Notes: generated by a model not told the origin, from the letters alone. Positions 44,986 to 54,827 are shown, counted from the first letter of the stretch. The stretch is DNA of 64,000 nucleotides from Actinomyces oricola (GCF_004104015.1 NZ_RYFV01000002.1:90015-154014), one strand, 5' to 3'. A program made the numbers and translations.

Positions 44986-46239
44986 ATGAGCAGCGTTGCC
45001 ACAGCCCTGCGCGGGCGAGTCGTCACCCCCTCCGCGATCATTGAAGACGGCCTAGTCGTTGTTGTCGATCGCCACATCGCCTGGGTCGGCCAGGCCCGCA
45101 GGGCCCCTGCCGCCGGCTACTCCGAGGCCCTTGCGGCCGCTGACAGCGCCCCCGAGAACGGTTACCTGCTCCCCGGGCTCGTGGACGTCCACTGCCACGG
45201 CGGGGGCGGGCAGTCCTTCCCCAACGCTGAGACCACGGAGCAGGCCATGGTCTCAGTCCTCGAGCATCGCCGTCACGGCACCACCAGCCTGGTGGCCTCC
45301 TGCGTCACCGCCGCCGCCGACGTCCTCAGGGAACGTACCCGGGTCCTGGCCGACCTGTGCGACGCCGGTGAGCTCGCCGGCATCCACTTCGAGGGGCCCT
45401 TCGTCTCGGTCGAGCGCTGCGGGGCCCAGGACCCCGCCTACATTATTGACCCCGACGCCGCCCTGACCGCCGAGCTCATCGGTCTGGGCCGCGGGCACGT
45501 GGTCACCATGACCATCGCCCCGGAGAAGCCGGGCGTCACCGGCGACGACGGCGTCAACGCCGCCCTCATCGAGGGCGGGGCCCTGCCGTCCTTCGGGCAC
45601 ACCGACTCCGAGGCCGCGCCCGTGCGCGAGGCGCTGGCCGACGCCGCCGCGAGGATCGCCGCACGGCGGGAGGCGGGTCTGCCGGTCCGCTCCGCCCGCC
45701 CCACGGCCACCCACCTGTTCAACGGTATGCGTCCCATGCACCACCGCAGGCCCGGCCCGGTGCCCGAGTTCCTGGCGGCGGCCCAGCGCGGGCAGTGCAT
45801 CCTGGAGATGATTGGCGACGGCGTCCACCTCCACCCCGCCATGGTGCGGGACGTGTTCGAAACCCTCGGTCGTGACCGGGTGGTCCTCATTACCGACGCC
45901 ATGGCCGCCGCGGGCATGCCCGACGGCGACTACGTGCTGGGGCCTGCCGCGGTGACGGTCGCCGACGGCGTGGCACGGTTGACCGGCAAGGACGCCATCG
46001 CCGGGGGCACCGCGCACCTGCTGGACGTGGTGCGCACCACCTGGAGGAATGGTGTGGACCTGGTCGACGCCGTCTACGCCGCCAGTGCCCAGGGAGCCCG
46101 GATCCTGGGCGACCCCAATATTGGGGCGCTTGAGCCCGGACTGTGGGGCGATGTTGTCGTGACCGACTCCGGGCTGCACCCTGTGCGGGTCGTGCGTCGT
46201 GGTGACGACGTGGACCTCACTGACCCGTGTACCGCCTGA
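44986..46239 (+). CDS. nagA: N-acetylglucosamine-6-phosphate deacetylase
   Basis: A 417-residue amidohydrolase turning GlcNAc-6-P into GlcN-6-P for glycolysis or cell-wall recycling. Metal and substrate residues: VDVHCHGGGG, the metal-ligand Glu in HFEGPFVS, FGHTDSE, THLFNGMRPMHHRRPG and the catalytic Asp in LITDAMAAAG. No nagB or transporter lies nearby. Upstream, CAGACATCAGACATCTG (44951-44967) contains a repeated AGACATC and may be an operator. Confidence 0.94.
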   Translation: MSSVATALRGRVVTPSAIIEDGLVVVVDRHIAWVGQARRAPAAGYSEALAAADSAPENGYLLPGLVDVHCHGGGGQSFPNAETTEQAMVSVLEHRRHGTTSLVASCVTAAADVLRERTRVLADLCDAGELAGIHFEGPFVSVERCGAQDPAYIIDPDAALTAELIGLGRGHVVTMTIAPEKPGVTGDDGVNAALIEGGALPSFGHTDSEAAPVREALADAAARIAARREAGLPVRSARPTATHLFNGMRPMHHRRPGPVPEFLAAAQRGQCILEMIGDGVHLHPAMVRDVFETLGRDRVVLITDAMAAAGMPDGDYVLGPAAVTVADGVARLTGKDAIAGGTAHLLDVVRTTWRNGVDLVDAVYAASAQGARILGDPNIGALEPGLWGDVVVTDSGLHPVRVVRRGDDVDLTDPCTA

Positions 46240-46356
46240 GCCGGGGCGGCCAACCGCCCGGGAGGAGGGGCGATGGCACTGTGCCTGGTGCGGTCGGGGA
46301 CGCGGCGGTCAGTCGCTGCCCGGAGGGCCAATAGGCAGCCAATGGGCTCCGCCCCT

Positions 46357-46881
46357 CTAACCCTCCAGCCCTAGCAGGCGGCGGGAGTACATGGCCTGGC
46401 CGGAGTGCTGGACGGCGTCGTCGACGATTGAGACCAAGCGAGTCCGCCGGGTGACCGGCGGATCCCAGGAGTGGTCAATGACCTCGTCCAACGTCGACTC
46501 GTCGAGACTGCCGAGGTAGTCCCGGGCCAGGGCACAGGCGGCATCAAGGTAGTCGGTCAGGAGTTCCAGGCTCGTGACGCGGACCTTGGCGGCCTGCTCG
46601 GGCGTGTGGCGCCAGTCCTCGGTGTCGTCGGGCAGGTCCAGGGCGAAGCGCTCTTTGAAACCGGCTGCGGTCCACACCATGGTGGTGCCGGCCAGCGCTG
46701 AGACCTGCATGTCGATCTCCCGGGCCGTATGCCACGCCAGCCAGGTCAGGGAGTCAATGCGCGGCGCCTGGACGGGGGCGGGCCGGGTGTTCACCTGCTT
46801 GAGTGTGACGCCCTCCAGGGCGCGGTCGAAGCGCTCGCGCGCACGGGATAAAAGGTCAATGAGGGCGCCTTGGAATGTCAT
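46357..46881 (-). CDS. DinB family protein (DUF664-like)
   Basis: A 174-residue four-helix protein of the DinB/mycothiol-transferase-like superfamily. Candidate metal ligands are His in LAWHTAREID and in AVQHSGQAMYSRRLL. ATG at 46881 is used instead of the longer frame start. Such proteins are thiol-dependent transferases in some actinobacteria; the function here is unknown. It is convergent with nagA. Confidence 0.8.
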   Translation of the reverse strand: MTFQGALIDLLSRARERFDRALEGVTLKQVNTRPAPVQAPRIDSLTWLAWHTAREIDMQVSALAGTTMVWTAAGFKERFALDLPDDTEDWRHTPEQAAKVRVTSLELLTDYLDAACALARDYLGSLDESTLDEVIDHSWDPPVTRRTRLVSIVDDAVQHSGQAMYSRRLLGLEG

Positions 46882-46977
46882 GCCCCCACCGTAGGCCCTT
46901 GGAGGCCCGCCGTGGGATTGCACTGGGCGGTGGCCGCCGAGCCGTAAACCCGGAAACCGGTCTTCGCAGTGGGGCGG

Positions 46978-47832
46978 TCAGGCGAAGACCACGGTGCGGT
47001 GACCGTTGAGCAGCACCCGGTGCTCGGCGTGCCAGCGCACCGCCTGGGCGAGCACCCGCCGCTCGACGTCCTGGCCCTTGGCCTGGAGTACGGCGGCGGA
47101 GTCCTCGTGGCCGCAGCGGGTGACGTCCTGCTCAATGATCGGCCCCTCATCGAGGTCAGCAGTCACGTAGTGGGCGGTGGCGCCAATGAGCTTGACGCCA
47201 CGGTCGTGCGCTTGGTGATAGGGCTTGGCGCCCTTGAAGCTGGGCAGGAAGGAGTGGTGGATATTAATGACCCCTCCGTGCAGGCGCTCGCACAGTTCAG
47301 CCGAGAGTATTTGCATATAGCGGGCCAACACCACCAACTCCACGTCCAGGGAGTCCACCAGGGTCATGAGTTCGGCCTCGGCGGCCTCCTTGGTGTCCTT
47401 GGTGACGGGGATGCAGTGGAAGGGCACCCCGTAGAACTCCGCCACCGGGCGCAGCGTCTCATGGTTGCCGACCACACCGACCACGTCTACCGGCAGGCCC
47501 TGACTGCGGGCGCGGAAGAGCAGATCAGTCAGGCAGTGGCCGTCCTTACTCACCATGATCAGAGTGCGCACGGGGCGCCCGACCTCGTCAAGGGACCAGT
47601 CCATGGAGTACTCCCGGGCCATCTCGGCCAGGTCCTTCTCCATTTCCTCGCGCGCCACTGTGGTGAGCACCTGCACGCGCATAAAGAACAAGCCGGTGGC
47701 GGCGTCCCCGAACTGCTTGGACTCGGTGATGTTTCCACCGCGACGGGCCAGGGCCCCGGAGACGGCGTGGACAATACCGGGCCGGTCCGGGCAGGACAGT
47801 GACAGGACGAGGTGGGAGGTGGGGTCAGGCAT
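46978..47832 (-). CDS. purU: Formyltetrahydrofolate deformylase
   Basis: A 284-residue enzyme that hydrolyses 10-formyl-THF to formate and THF. An N-terminal ACT domain (residues about 5-85; LSLSCPDRPGIVHAVSGALA) regulates activity. The formyltransferase fold carries the active-site set NIHHSFLPSFKGAKPY and the Asp of DLDEGPIIEQD. It lies downstream of the alternative ribosomal proteins on the same strand. Functionally it links to glyA and folD at 52.6 kb. Confidence 0.95.
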   Translation of the reverse strand: MPDPTSHLVLSLSCPDRPGIVHAVSGALARRGGNITESKQFGDAATGLFFMRVQVLTTVAREEMEKDLAEMAREYSMDWSLDEVGRPVRTLIMVSKDGHCLTDLLFRARSQGLPVDVVGVVGNHETLRPVAEFYGVPFHCIPVTKDTKEAAEAELMTLVDSLDVELVVLARYMQILSAELCERLHGGVINIHHSFLPSFKGAKPYHQAHDRGVKLIGATAHYVTADLDEGPIIEQDVTRCGHEDSAAVLQAKGQDVERRVLAQAVRWHAEHRVLLNGHRTVVFA

Positions 47833-47901
47833 GACGTCAGCCTATCGGCTCTATGGGCTCGCCCTGTGCAGGCCGGGGCGTCGCTCAGCGCTGAGGCGGT
47901 C

Positions 47902-48024
47902 TCAGCCCTGGCGGGCTTTGAAACGAGGATTCTGCTTGTTAATGACGTAGGTGTGGCCACGTCGGCGCACCACTTTGCTCCCGGGCTGCCTGGCCAGGGA
48001 GCGGATTGAGGCTCGGACTTTCAT
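47902..48024 (-). CDS. rpmJ: 50S ribosomal protein L36, cysteine-free form
   Basis: Forty residues beginning [20 protein letters not shown] and ending [12 protein letters not shown]. It lacks the Cys-x2-Cys...Cys...His zinc site of ordinary L36, so it is the zinc-independent paralogue. GAAAGGAA lies before the ATG. It is the last of the four alternative ribosomal genes, probably one operon from 48802 down. Confidence 0.92.
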   Translation of the reverse strand: MKVRASIRSLARQPGSKVVRRRGHTYVINKQNPRFKARQG

Positions 48025-48090
48025 GGGGTTCCTTTCTTGCGGCCGACGGCGCGGGGCGGCGCCTGGCGTGGTGGTTTCCGAGCGCGGCCC

Positions 48091-48396
48091 TTACCACGAT
48101 GACTTGACGATCCCGGGAAGCTGCCCGCGCAGCGCCATTTCGCGAAAGCGCACGCGCGAGGTGCCGGCCTTGCGCAGGTAGCCGCGCGGGCGCCCGTCGA
48201 CGACATCCCGGTTGCGCAGGCGAGTGGGGGAGGCGTCGCGGGGGAGGGCGTGGAGGGCGGCCATGGCGGCCTTGCGCTCCGTGGGCGGCAGCGCCGGGTT
48301 GACCGAGGCCTTTTTGAGTGCGGCTCGCTTGGCCGCGTAGCGGGTCACGACCGTGCGGCGGCGGGCGTCAGCGGCGATCTTGGAAGACTTGGCCAT
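48091..48396 (-). CDS. rpsN: 30S ribosomal protein S14, zinc-independent form
   Basis: A 101-residue S14 with [20 protein letters not shown] at the start and [20 protein letters not shown] and [19 protein letters not shown] at the end. It has no cysteines, unlike the 61-residue zinc-binding S14. Its start overlaps the rpmG stop by one base (TAATG), and AAGGAG is inside the rpmG end. Confidence 0.95.
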   Translation of the reverse strand: MAKSSKIAADARRRTVVTRYAAKRAALKKASVNPALPPTERKAAMAALHALPRDASPTRLRNRDVVDGRPRGYLRKAGTSRVRFREMALRGQLPGIVKSSW

Positions 48397-48566
48397 TAGC
48401 GGGACTCCTTGAACTCGACGTGTTGGCGTGCAATGGGGTCGAACTTGCGCAGCACCAGGCGGTCGGGGGTGTTGCGGCGGTTCTTGCGGGTGACGTAGGT
48501 GTAACCGGTGCCGGCGGTGGAGACCATAGTGATAATGGGGCGCTGGTCTTTGGCGGCTTTGCTCAT
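48396..48566 (-). CDS. rpmG: 50S ribosomal protein L33, zinc-independent form
   Basis: Fifty-six residues ([19 protein letters not shown], then [20 protein letters not shown]). The two Cys-x2-Cys pairs of zinc-binding L33 are absent. Its ATG overlaps the rpmB stop (ATGA) and its stop overlaps the rpsN start. Confidence 0.95.
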   Translation of the reverse strand: MSKAAKDQRPIITMVSTAGTGYTYVTRKNRRNTPDRLVLRKFDPIARQHVEFKESR

Positions 48567-48802
48567 CGCAGCTTCTCCCCTCGGGCCAGCATCTGGGCGA
48601 CGACGACGTCAATGCCCTTCTTGTCAATGATGCGGATGCCCTTGGCGCTGACGGTGAGTCGGATGGCCCGGCCCAGTGAGGGCACCCAGTAGCGCTTGCG
48701 TTGAAGGTTGGGGTTCCAGCGGCGCGAGGTGCGCTTGTGAGAGTGGGAGACGGACTTGCCGAAGATCGGCCTGGCTCCCGTGACTTGGCAGTACGTGGTC
48801 AT
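48563..48802 (-). CDS. rpmB: 50S ribosomal protein L28, zinc-independent form
   Basis: A 79-residue L28 ([20 protein letters not shown], then [16 protein letters not shown]). Only one cysteine remains, so it cannot form the zinc site. It is the first gene of the alternative ribosomal operon. A Zur-like box ends 12 bases upstream of the ATG. The ORF is open further upstream antisense to the CobW-like gene, but that extension is not coding. Confidence 0.94.
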   Translation of the reverse strand: MTTYCQVTGARPIFGKSVSHSHKRTSRRWNPNLQRKRYWVPSLGRAIRLTVSAKGIRIIDKKGIDVVVAQMLARGEKLR

Positions 48803-48813
48803 GGATGCAGTAT

Positions 48814-48828
48814 TGGAACTGATTCTCA
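48814..48828. promoter_or_regulatory. Zur-like operator in the divergent promoter
   Basis: TGGAACTGATTCTCA lies between rpmB (minus, start 48802) and the CobW-like gene (plus, start 48851). It resembles the actinobacterial Zur box (TGA-n-AATGATT-n-TCA type). Genes on both sides are classical Zur targets. Zinc depletion would therefore release both. Match judged by eye. Confidence 0.65.
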
Positions 48829-48850
48829 CTATCGTCAAGTTGGAGGACTC

Positions 48851-50002
48851 ATGCCAGCAGCGAGCCCGGACTCCTCGCACTGCCACCGCCTCGCCCTGGT
48901 CGGCGCCGTTGACCCTCTGCTCCTCGATCTTGTCGGGCTCTCGCTCCAGGGCGAGGATGCGCTCGTGATCGCCGCCCAGTTCCGGCCGGAGGAGGGCGGA
49001 TACGGCGCCGTCCATCTCACCGCCGTGGACCCGGACGCCGGCCTGGGGTCCGGTGAACCCGTCGCCATTGACGTCCCCATGTCCTTCGCCTGTCAGACCT
49101 GCTCGCTGCGCGACGTCCTCCTCGCCGTGGCCGAGGATCGCGCCAACATGGAGCCAGTCGGTGCCACTGTGGTTCTCCTGCCGCCGGCCCTTGAGCTGGT
49201 CCACCTTGTGCCTCGGCTCGCCGCCGAGGTCGAAAGACTTGATGGCGTGCGGCTGGCCGGCGTCGCCCACGTCATCTCCACAGACACGGCAGTGGAGGAC
49301 CTGCTGTTCCACCGCCCTCTGGCCGAGCGCGCGCTGGCCGCTCCGGGGGATGAGCGCTGCACCGGGGAGGTGCACATGGTGGGACTGGGGTACGCCGACC
49401 TGATCATTGCAATCGGCGCGCGCGGGCCGGGCGCCGATCTCATCGAGCACCTGCGCGCCGATAGCGCTCTTCTCATCTCGGGGCTGGATGCCCCGCTGCT
49501 GCCCGAACTGCTGGGGATCCGCCACGACGCCGCCGTGGCATGCGCCCGCGTCCACCCGGCGACTATGCGCGCCTGGGGCGGGCCGGTGTCGCATGGGGTG
49601 CGGACACTGGACCTGTTCTCCGAGCGGCCCTTCCATCCGGGTCGCCTGCGCTCCTTGGTGGCCGAGCTGGCCGGGGAAGGGATGTGCGCTCGCGGCTGTT
49701 TCTGGCTGCCCAGTCGCCCGGGGCGGGTCTGCGCCTGGGAAGTGGCAGGAGGGGCGATCAGTGTCGCAGACGCGGGGATGTGGGCGGAGGTGCCGGTGCT
49801 TGACGACGGGAACTGCCGGGGACCGGGTCTTATGGAGCCTCGCTGTCACCTCATAGTGACCGGGATCGCCGACGACGAGGTCTGTGAACGTACTCGCAGG
49901 GCCTTCTCCCAGGTGCTGCTGCGCGACGATGAGATGGCTGAGGCGCTGTCCTGGGCCGGGGTCGACGACGGCCTGAGTGATTGGTTCGGCGAATCCGCCT
50001 GA
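48851..50002 (+). CDS. CobW/COG0523-like protein without a P-loop
   Basis: A 383-residue protein with the COG0523 pattern but degenerate. The Cys motif [13 protein letters not shown] corresponds to the CxCC metal-binding region. The C-terminal CobW domain is clear: [20 protein letters not shown], then [20 protein letters not shown]. The expected N-terminal Walker A (GxxGxGKT) is missing; the protein opens with [24 protein letters not shown] lies before the ATG at 48851. COG0523 members are zinc metallochaperones. This one may bind zinc without GTPase activity. Gene sharing with zinc-free ribosomal proteins supports a zinc-starvation role. Confidence 0.78.
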   Translation: MPAASPDSSHCHRLALVGAVDPLLLDLVGLSLQGEDALVIAAQFRPEEGGYGAVHLTAVDPDAGLGSGEPVAIDVPMSFACQTCSLRDVLLAVAEDRANMEPVGATVVLLPPALELVHLVPRLAAEVERLDGVRLAGVAHVISTDTAVEDLLFHRPLAERALAAPGDERCTGEVHMVGLGYADLIIAIGARGPGADLIEHLRADSALLISGLDAPLLPELLGIRHDAAVACARVHPATMRAWGGPVSHGVRTLDLFSERPFHPGRLRSLVAELAGEGMCARGCFWLPSRPGRVCAWEVAGGAISVADAGMWAEVPVLDDGNCRGPGLMEPRCHLIVTGIADDEVCERTRRAFSQVLLRDDEMAEALSWAGVDDGLSDWFGESA

Positions 50003-50098
50003 TTGGCAGGTAAATCTCCTCCTTTCGTATGTGATCGGTCCGTCAAAGGTAGAAGTGGGCGTGTCGTAAGGCGGATACGCTACTGTTGTTCGGTAGAC

Positions 50099-50188
50099 GT
50101 CTGACCTCTTTTCCGCGACTGAGGTCGGATACCCCCTTCCCATGTCTGGCCTCCTCTCCGCGGTCGAGGTCGGACGCTCCCCCCTTCC
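50099..50188 (+). repeat. Tandem imperfect direct repeats forming hairpins before the LARTG gene
   Basis: Copy 1 (50099-50140) and copy 2 (50144-50188) are near-identical, about 42 and 45 bases. Each has a dyad: GACCTC (50103-50108) pairs with GAGGTC (50121-50126), and the second has GGCCTC facing GAGGTC. They end 17 bases before the ATG at 50205 and just before AGGAGGAAT. They could form leader RNA stem-loops or bind a regulator. Confidence 0.7.
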
Positions 50189-50204
50189 GCAGGAGGAATT
50201 CCGC

Positions 50205-52109
50205 ATGCACGCACTACTGCGCCGTGCGCCGCGCTTGCTGTCCCCGGGCAAGCGGGCCAGAATGGTTTACCCCATCGTGACAATACTCGCCGTCGTCCTG
50301 GCGATAATCCTGGCGATAATGAGCTTGTCGTCTCTGGCGTGGGCCTCGACCAACGCCGGGGAGGGCACCTTCCAGGTCTCCAAGCAGACCGATGGCCTGC
50401 CCGCCGGCACCGGCGAGAGCACATCCTTCGACTTCGAGTGGACCTGTGGCCAGGGCGATGCCGCTGTGAGCGGTCAGCTGCAGGTCAAGGGCGATGGCGT
50501 CCCGGTGTCCCCGCAGAAGGCCGATGGCTCAGGCGTCAGAATGTTTCCCCTGGGCACGTCTTGCACCGTCACTGAGGTCGCGGGCACCGGTGCTGTCACC
50601 GACTACACACTGACGGCCCCTGAATCCCAGACGATGCAGATCACCAGTGACATTGAGCCGGCGGCGTTCTCCTTCACCAACACCTACAAGCCCGACACGG
50701 GCTCTTTCGAGATCTCTAAGGAGACCGTGGTCGAGGCCGGGGCCTCTTTCGCCGATGAGAGCTTCCCCATCGTCTACCAGTGCGGTTCGGCCGATCCGGT
50801 GACCGTGTCCCTGGCCAACGGCAAGAACACTGTGATCCAGGACGTGCCGGTGGGCACGACGTGCACCATCACCGAGGAGAAGGCCGACAAGACCGGGTAC
50901 ACCCACTCCATCTCCTACCAGGTCAATGACCAGCCGGGTAATACGGTTACCATCGTCAAGGACAAGGTCGCCCAAGTGAAGGTGACCAACACCTTCACCC
51001 CCAAGACCGGCAGCTTCTCGATCAGCAAGACTGTCACCGGGGACGCGGGCTTTCTGCTGGGCGGCAAGGACTACACCTTCGAGTACCAGTGCACGGACCT
51101 GAACGGCAATGTCGGTGAGAAGCAGACGGTGACGCTCAAAGCCGGTGAGGGGCACCCGGTATCGGTGAACAATGTGCGCGAAGGCGCCTGCACGATCACC
51201 GAGGTCGGTGCCGACGTGGACAATGCCGACCGCACGACAACCTTCACCGTTAAAGGTGCCGACTCGACGGAGCAGGCCACCCAGGCGGAGTCGGCCACCG
51301 TCACCATTAAGGAGGGCACCGCTCCTTCGGAGGTTGCGGTCACCAACGACTACACGGTGCACCGCGGTGATTTCGGCGTGGCCAAGAACGTCACCGCTGA
51401 CACTGGCACGATCGCCCCTGACAAGCAGTTCTCCTTCGATTACATCTGCACCCAGCCCGATGGCATCGAGGTCGTGGGGACGGTCGGGGAGGTCACGGCC
51501 GGAGTGGTCAGGAACGCCGGCGTCAACTTGCCGGTGGGCACCTCCTGCACTGTGAGCGAAGTCGCCGGCAGCGCCGGAGTCGACCAGTACGACGTCGCCC
51601 TCTCCGCCCCGGTGGACGTCACCATTGGCAAGGACACTGTGGTGGAGGCAGCATTCACCAACACCTACACCCACCACACGGGCACGTTCGAGGTGACCAA
51701 GAAGGTTGAGGGCGCACAGGTTGGCGACCAGGAGTTCACCTTCTCCTACGCCTGCACCGACGGCACGGAGGGTTCCCTGAAGGTCAAGGCTGACGGCAAT
51801 GCCGTGGCGGCGGGTGCGAGCCTGCCGACCGGAACCTCGTGCACCATCACCGAGGACGCCAAGACCGCTGAGGTCAACGGCTACACCCTGGCGGCCCCGG
51901 CGGCCCAAAGAATCACCATCAATGACAAGGATCAGGTGGTCATGGTGGAGGTCATTAACTCCTACACGCCAGTCGATCAGCCGGGCGCCTCATCCAAGCC
52001 GGATGGGACTCTGGCCCGTACGGGCATCTCCCCGCTGGTCCCCGGCACGGCGGCTGTGCTGGCCATGATCGTCGGCGGCCTCCTGGTTCGTCGCCGCACG
52101 AGTGAATAA
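50205..52109 (+). CDS. LARTG-anchored surface protein with DUF5979 repeats
   Basis: A 634-residue cell-wall protein. A long signal peptide (about 1-45; basic start, then [20 protein letters not shown]) probably ends after AWA. Five or six repeats of about 100 residues follow, each with FEISK or GTFEVTK at the start and CTITE and FTNTY near the end, matching the DUF5979/SpaA-like immunoglobulin folds of pili and adhesins. The C-terminus has the sortase signal LARTG, a hydrophobic stretch and RRRTSE. AGGAGG precedes the ATG. No sortase gene is in the window. Likely an adhesin or wall spacer. Confidence 0.9.
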   Translation: MHALLRRAPRLLSPGKRARMVYPIVTILAVVLAIILAIMSLSSLAWASTNAGEGTFQVSKQTDGLPAGTGESTSFDFEWTCGQGDAAVSGQLQVKGDGVPVSPQKADGSGVRMFPLGTSCTVTEVAGTGAVTDYTLTAPESQTMQITSDIEPAAFSFTNTYKPDTGSFEISKETVVEAGASFADESFPIVYQCGSADPVTVSLANGKNTVIQDVPVGTTCTITEEKADKTGYTHSISYQVNDQPGNTVTIVKDKVAQVKVTNTFTPKTGSFSISKTVTGDAGFLLGGKDYTFEYQCTDLNGNVGEKQTVTLKAGEGHPVSVNNVREGACTITEVGADVDNADRTTTFTVKGADSTEQATQAESATVTIKEGTAPSEVAVTNDYTVHRGDFGVAKNVTADTGTIAPDKQFSFDYICTQPDGIEVVGTVGEVTAGVVRNAGVNLPVGTSCTVSEVAGSAGVDQYDVALSAPVDVTIGKDTVVEAAFTNTYTHHTGTFEVTKKVEGAQVGDQEFTFSYACTDGTEGSLKVKADGNAVAAGASLPTGTSCTITEDAKTAEVNGYTLAAPAAQRITINDKDQVVMVEVINSYTPVDQPGASSKPDGTLARTGISPLVPGTAAVLAMIVGGLLVRRRTSE

Positions 52110-52190
52110 TGGCCTGGAGGTGGAGCCCAGGCCGTGAGCCCTAGAGTGCCCAAGCCCTAGTGCCCGCCCACTGGCCCACGTGGTGGCCGT

Positions 52191-52225
52191 GGTGGCCCGC
52201 GCCCTCAATTGGGGCGCGGGCCACC
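52191..52225 (+). terminator. Terminator after the LARTG gene
   Basis: A perfect 14-bp GC-rich inverted repeat (52191-52204 with 52212-52225) with a 7-base loop (TCAATTG), about 80 bases after the surface-protein stop. No T tract. Confidence 0.75.
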
Positions 52226-52420
52226 GTTGCGCCCGGGCAGAGGCGAGCATGAGCGGGCCCGCCGCCTTCAGTCGTCCGCCGTCGCGCCGGGCCGGTGGAC
52301 GACTCCGCGCCAACCCCGCCGTCGGCCCTCCGCGTGCCGCTCGCCCCCGCCATATGGTGTTCCCGCCCACCGCATGGTGGATGAGGCGGCCGGTGGCCGC
52401 GAGACGGCGGTAGCATGGCG

Positions 52421-52535
52421 ACGTCGTCGCAACTGGCGCAAAGGTGGCTACCACCGGGGAGCGACGGCCCGCCGCCCCGCTCCATGCAGGGCGCGCGGCT
52501 CGCAGGCAGTACCTGGTCGCCCGCCTGGGCCGAGG
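52421..52535 (+). ncRNA. ZTP riboswitch (pfl motif) controlling glyA-folD
   Basis: The conserved elements of the ZTP/pfl riboswitch are visible in order: CGTCGTCGC then ACTGGCG, a GGTGG...CCACC stem, GGGGAGCGACG pairing back to the start (CGTCGC with GCGACG), a variable stem region, and the second domain CCGCCTGGGC (52521-52530). It lies 65 bases before the glyA start. The RNA senses ZMP/ZTP, which builds up when 10-formyl-THF runs short, and turns on folate one-carbon genes. The expression platform is probably the stem near ATCTCGAGAGAT (52567-52578), possibly affecting translation. The upstream extension of the glyA frame is this RNA, not protein. Confidence 0.9.
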
Positions 52536-52599
52536 TCGAGGCATGAGCCGCCGCGCGGCTCCTGACATCTCGAGAGATCGAGTGACACCGAGGAGAACC

Positions 52600-53910
52600 A
52601 TGACCGTTCCCGTCAATCCGACCGCCAACGACCTCACTTTGGCGGAGGTGGACCCAGAGATCGCCGCCGTCCTGGATGGTGAACTCACCCGCCAGCGCGA
52701 CACCCTGGAGATGATCGCTTCGGAGAACTTCGTTCCTCGTGCCATTCTTCAGGCCCAGGGCTCAGTCCTGACCAACAAGTACGCCGAGGGCTACCCCGGA
52801 CGTCGCTATTACGGGGGCTGCGAGGTCGTCGACGTCGCCGAGTCCCTGGCCATTGAGCGCGCCAAGGCGGTTTTTGGTGCCGACTGGGCCAATGTGCAGC
52901 CGCACTCCGGGGCTCAGGCCAATGCCGCCGTTCTCCACGCCCTGGCCAATGTGGGTGACACCCTCCTGGGCCTGTCCCTGGCCCACGGCGGCCACCTCAC
53001 CCACGGCATGCGGATCAATTTTTCCGGCAAGAACTACCACGCCACCGCCTACAGTGTGGACGAGACCACCATGCGCATCGAGATGGACCAGGTGCGCCAG
53101 GCGGCCCTGCGCGAGCGCCCCACGGTCATTATCGCCGGCTGGTCCGCCTACCCCCGCCACCTTGATTTTGAGGCCTTCCGTTCTATCGCCGACGAGGTCG
53201 GCGCCGCTCTGTGGACCGATATGGCCCACTTCGCTGGGCTCGTCGCCGCCGGCCTGCACCCCAACCCCGTGCCGCACTCCGACGTTGTGTCCACCACGGT
53301 GCATAAGACCCTGGGCGGGCCCCGAAGCGGCATGCTCCTGTCCAATCGCGCCGAGCAATGGGGCAAGAAGCTCAACTCCGCCGTTTTCCCCGGACAACAA
53401 GGCGGCCCGCTCATGCATGTGATAGCCGCCAAGGCAGTGGCCATGAAGATTGCCGGGACCCCGGAGTTCAGGGACCGTCAGGCGCGCACCGTTGAGGGCG
53501 CCGCCATCCTGGCCGACCGGCTCCTGGCCGACGACGTGCGCAAAGCCGGTATCACCCTGGTCACCGGCGGCACGGACGTCCATTTGGTGCTCGTCGATCT
53601 GCGCGAGGCGGACCTGGATGGTCAGCAGGCCGAAGACCTCCTCCATGACGCCGGCATCACCGTCAACCGCAATGCCGTGCCCTTCGACCCCCGGCCCCCG
53701 CGGGTCACCTCCGGCCTGCGTATTGGTACCCCGGCCCTGGCCACCCGTGGTTTTGGCGCCGCCGAGTTCACCGAGGTCGCCGACATTATTGCGACCGCCC
53801 TGGTGGCCGGTGCCGCCGGCAACGCCGACGACGAGCTCCTGGCCTCCCTGCGGGGGCGCGTGAAGACCCTGACCGACGCTTTCCCGCTCTACCCGGGGCT
53901 GATCCAGTGA
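52600..53910 (+). CDS. glyA: Serine hydroxymethyltransferase
   Basis: A 436-residue PLP enzyme interconverting serine and glycine with THF and methylene-THF. Conserved [20 protein letters not shown], the HSGAQAN motif and the PLP lysine in [14 protein letters not shown] are intact. AGGAGA lies just before the ATG at 52600; the longer frame start at 52444 falls in the riboswitch. folD overlaps its stop. Confidence 0.97.
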   Translation: MTVPVNPTANDLTLAEVDPEIAAVLDGELTRQRDTLEMIASENFVPRAILQAQGSVLTNKYAEGYPGRRYYGGCEVVDVAESLAIERAKAVFGADWANVQPHSGAQANAAVLHALANVGDTLLGLSLAHGGHLTHGMRINFSGKNYHATAYSVDETTMRIEMDQVRQAALRERPTVIIAGWSAYPRHLDFEAFRSIADEVGAALWTDMAHFAGLVAAGLHPNPVPHSDVVSTTVHKTLGGPRSGMLLSNRAEQWGKKLNSAVFPGQQGGPLMHVIAAKAVAMKIAGTPEFRDRQARTVEGAAILADRLLADDVRKAGITLVTGGTDVHLVLVDLREADLDGQQAEDLLHDAGITVNRNAVPFDPRPPRVTSGLRIGTPALATRGFGAAEFTEVADIIATALVAGAAGNADDELLASLRGRVKTLTDAFPLYPGLIQ

Positions 53911-54827
53911 GGGCCCCCTGGGCTGGGAGCGCCCGGGTCCTTGACGGCACGGCCACGGCCGCCACCATGAAGGCCGAGCTTTCCGGGCGCGTGGCCGCCC
54001 TGCGTGAGCGCGGTGTTACCCCCGGGCTGGGCACGATCCTGGTGGGCCAGGATCCCGGATCGGTGAGGTATGTGGCCGGCAAGCACTCCGACTGCGCCCA
54101 GGTGGGGATCACCTCCATCCGTGTCGAGCTGCCACAGACCGCCACCCAGGCCGAGGTTGAAAAGGCGGTAGACCGCCTCAACGCTGACCCGGCCTGCACC
54201 GGCTACATTGTCCAACTGCCGCTGCCCAAGAGCATTGACGCCAATGCCGTCTTGGAACGAGTCGACCCCGCCAAGGACGCCGACGGCCTGCACCCCACCA
54301 ACCTGGGGCGCCTCGTGCTGCGCTCCAGTGAGCCAATCACCTCCCCGCTGCCCTGTACCCCGCGCGGCTGCATTGAGCTCATGGAGCGTCACGGCATTGA
54401 TCTGGCCGGCAAGGACGTGTGCGTCATTGGCCGTGGTGTCACCGTAGGCCGCTCCATTGGCTTGCTGCTCATGCGCAAGGACGTCAACGCCTCGGTGGAC
54501 GTGTGCCACACCGGTACCCGCGACCTGGCCGAGCACGTGCGCCGAGCCGACGTTGTCATTTCGGCGGCCGGCAGTGCCGGCATTGTGACTGCACAGATGG
54601 TCAAGCCCGGCGCCGTCGTCTTGGACGTGGGCGTGAGCCGGGTGGTGGACCCGCTGACCGGCAAGGGGCGCATTATGGGGGATGTCGCCGACGGCGTTGA
54701 CGAGGTCGCTTCTTGGCTCTCGCCCAACCCCGGAGGCGTCGGCCCCATGACCCGCGCCCTACTGCTGACCAATGTGGTCGAGACCGCTGAGCGTCAGATC
54801 AGTGAGCGCCCGGCTCAGCCCTGTTGA
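53907..54827 (+). CDS. folD: Methylene-THF dehydrogenase/cyclohydrolase
   Basis: A 306-residue bifunctional enzyme making 10-formyl-THF. The catalytic YVAGK (Tyr/Lys), the conserved [10 protein letters not shown] and [27 protein letters not shown] for NADP, and [13 protein letters not shown] are present. Its GTG overlaps the glyA stop (GTGA), so both are controlled by the riboswitch. Confidence 0.97.
   Translation: MRAPWAGSARVLDGTATAATMKAELSGRVAALRERGVTPGLGTILVGQDPGSVRYVAGKHSDCAQVGITSIRVELPQTATQAEVEKAVDRLNADPACTGYIVQLPLPKSIDANAVLERVDPAKDADGLHPTNLGRLVLRSSEPITSPLPCTPRGCIELMERHGIDLAGKDVCVIGRGVTVGRSIGLLLMRKDVNASVDVCHTGTRDLAEHVRRADVVISAAGSAGIVTAQMVKPGAVVLDVGVSRVVDPLTGKGRIMGDVADGVDEVASWLSPNPGGVGPMTRALLLTNVVETAERQISERPAQPC

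Noticed and set aside
48803..50251. Upstream extension of the rpmB frame to 562 codons
   Set aside because: Only the last 79 codons match L28; the rest is antisense to the CobW-like gene.
52444..52599. N-terminal extension of glyA
   Set aside because: It translates the ZTP riboswitch; the normal SHMT start with AGGAGA is at 52600.
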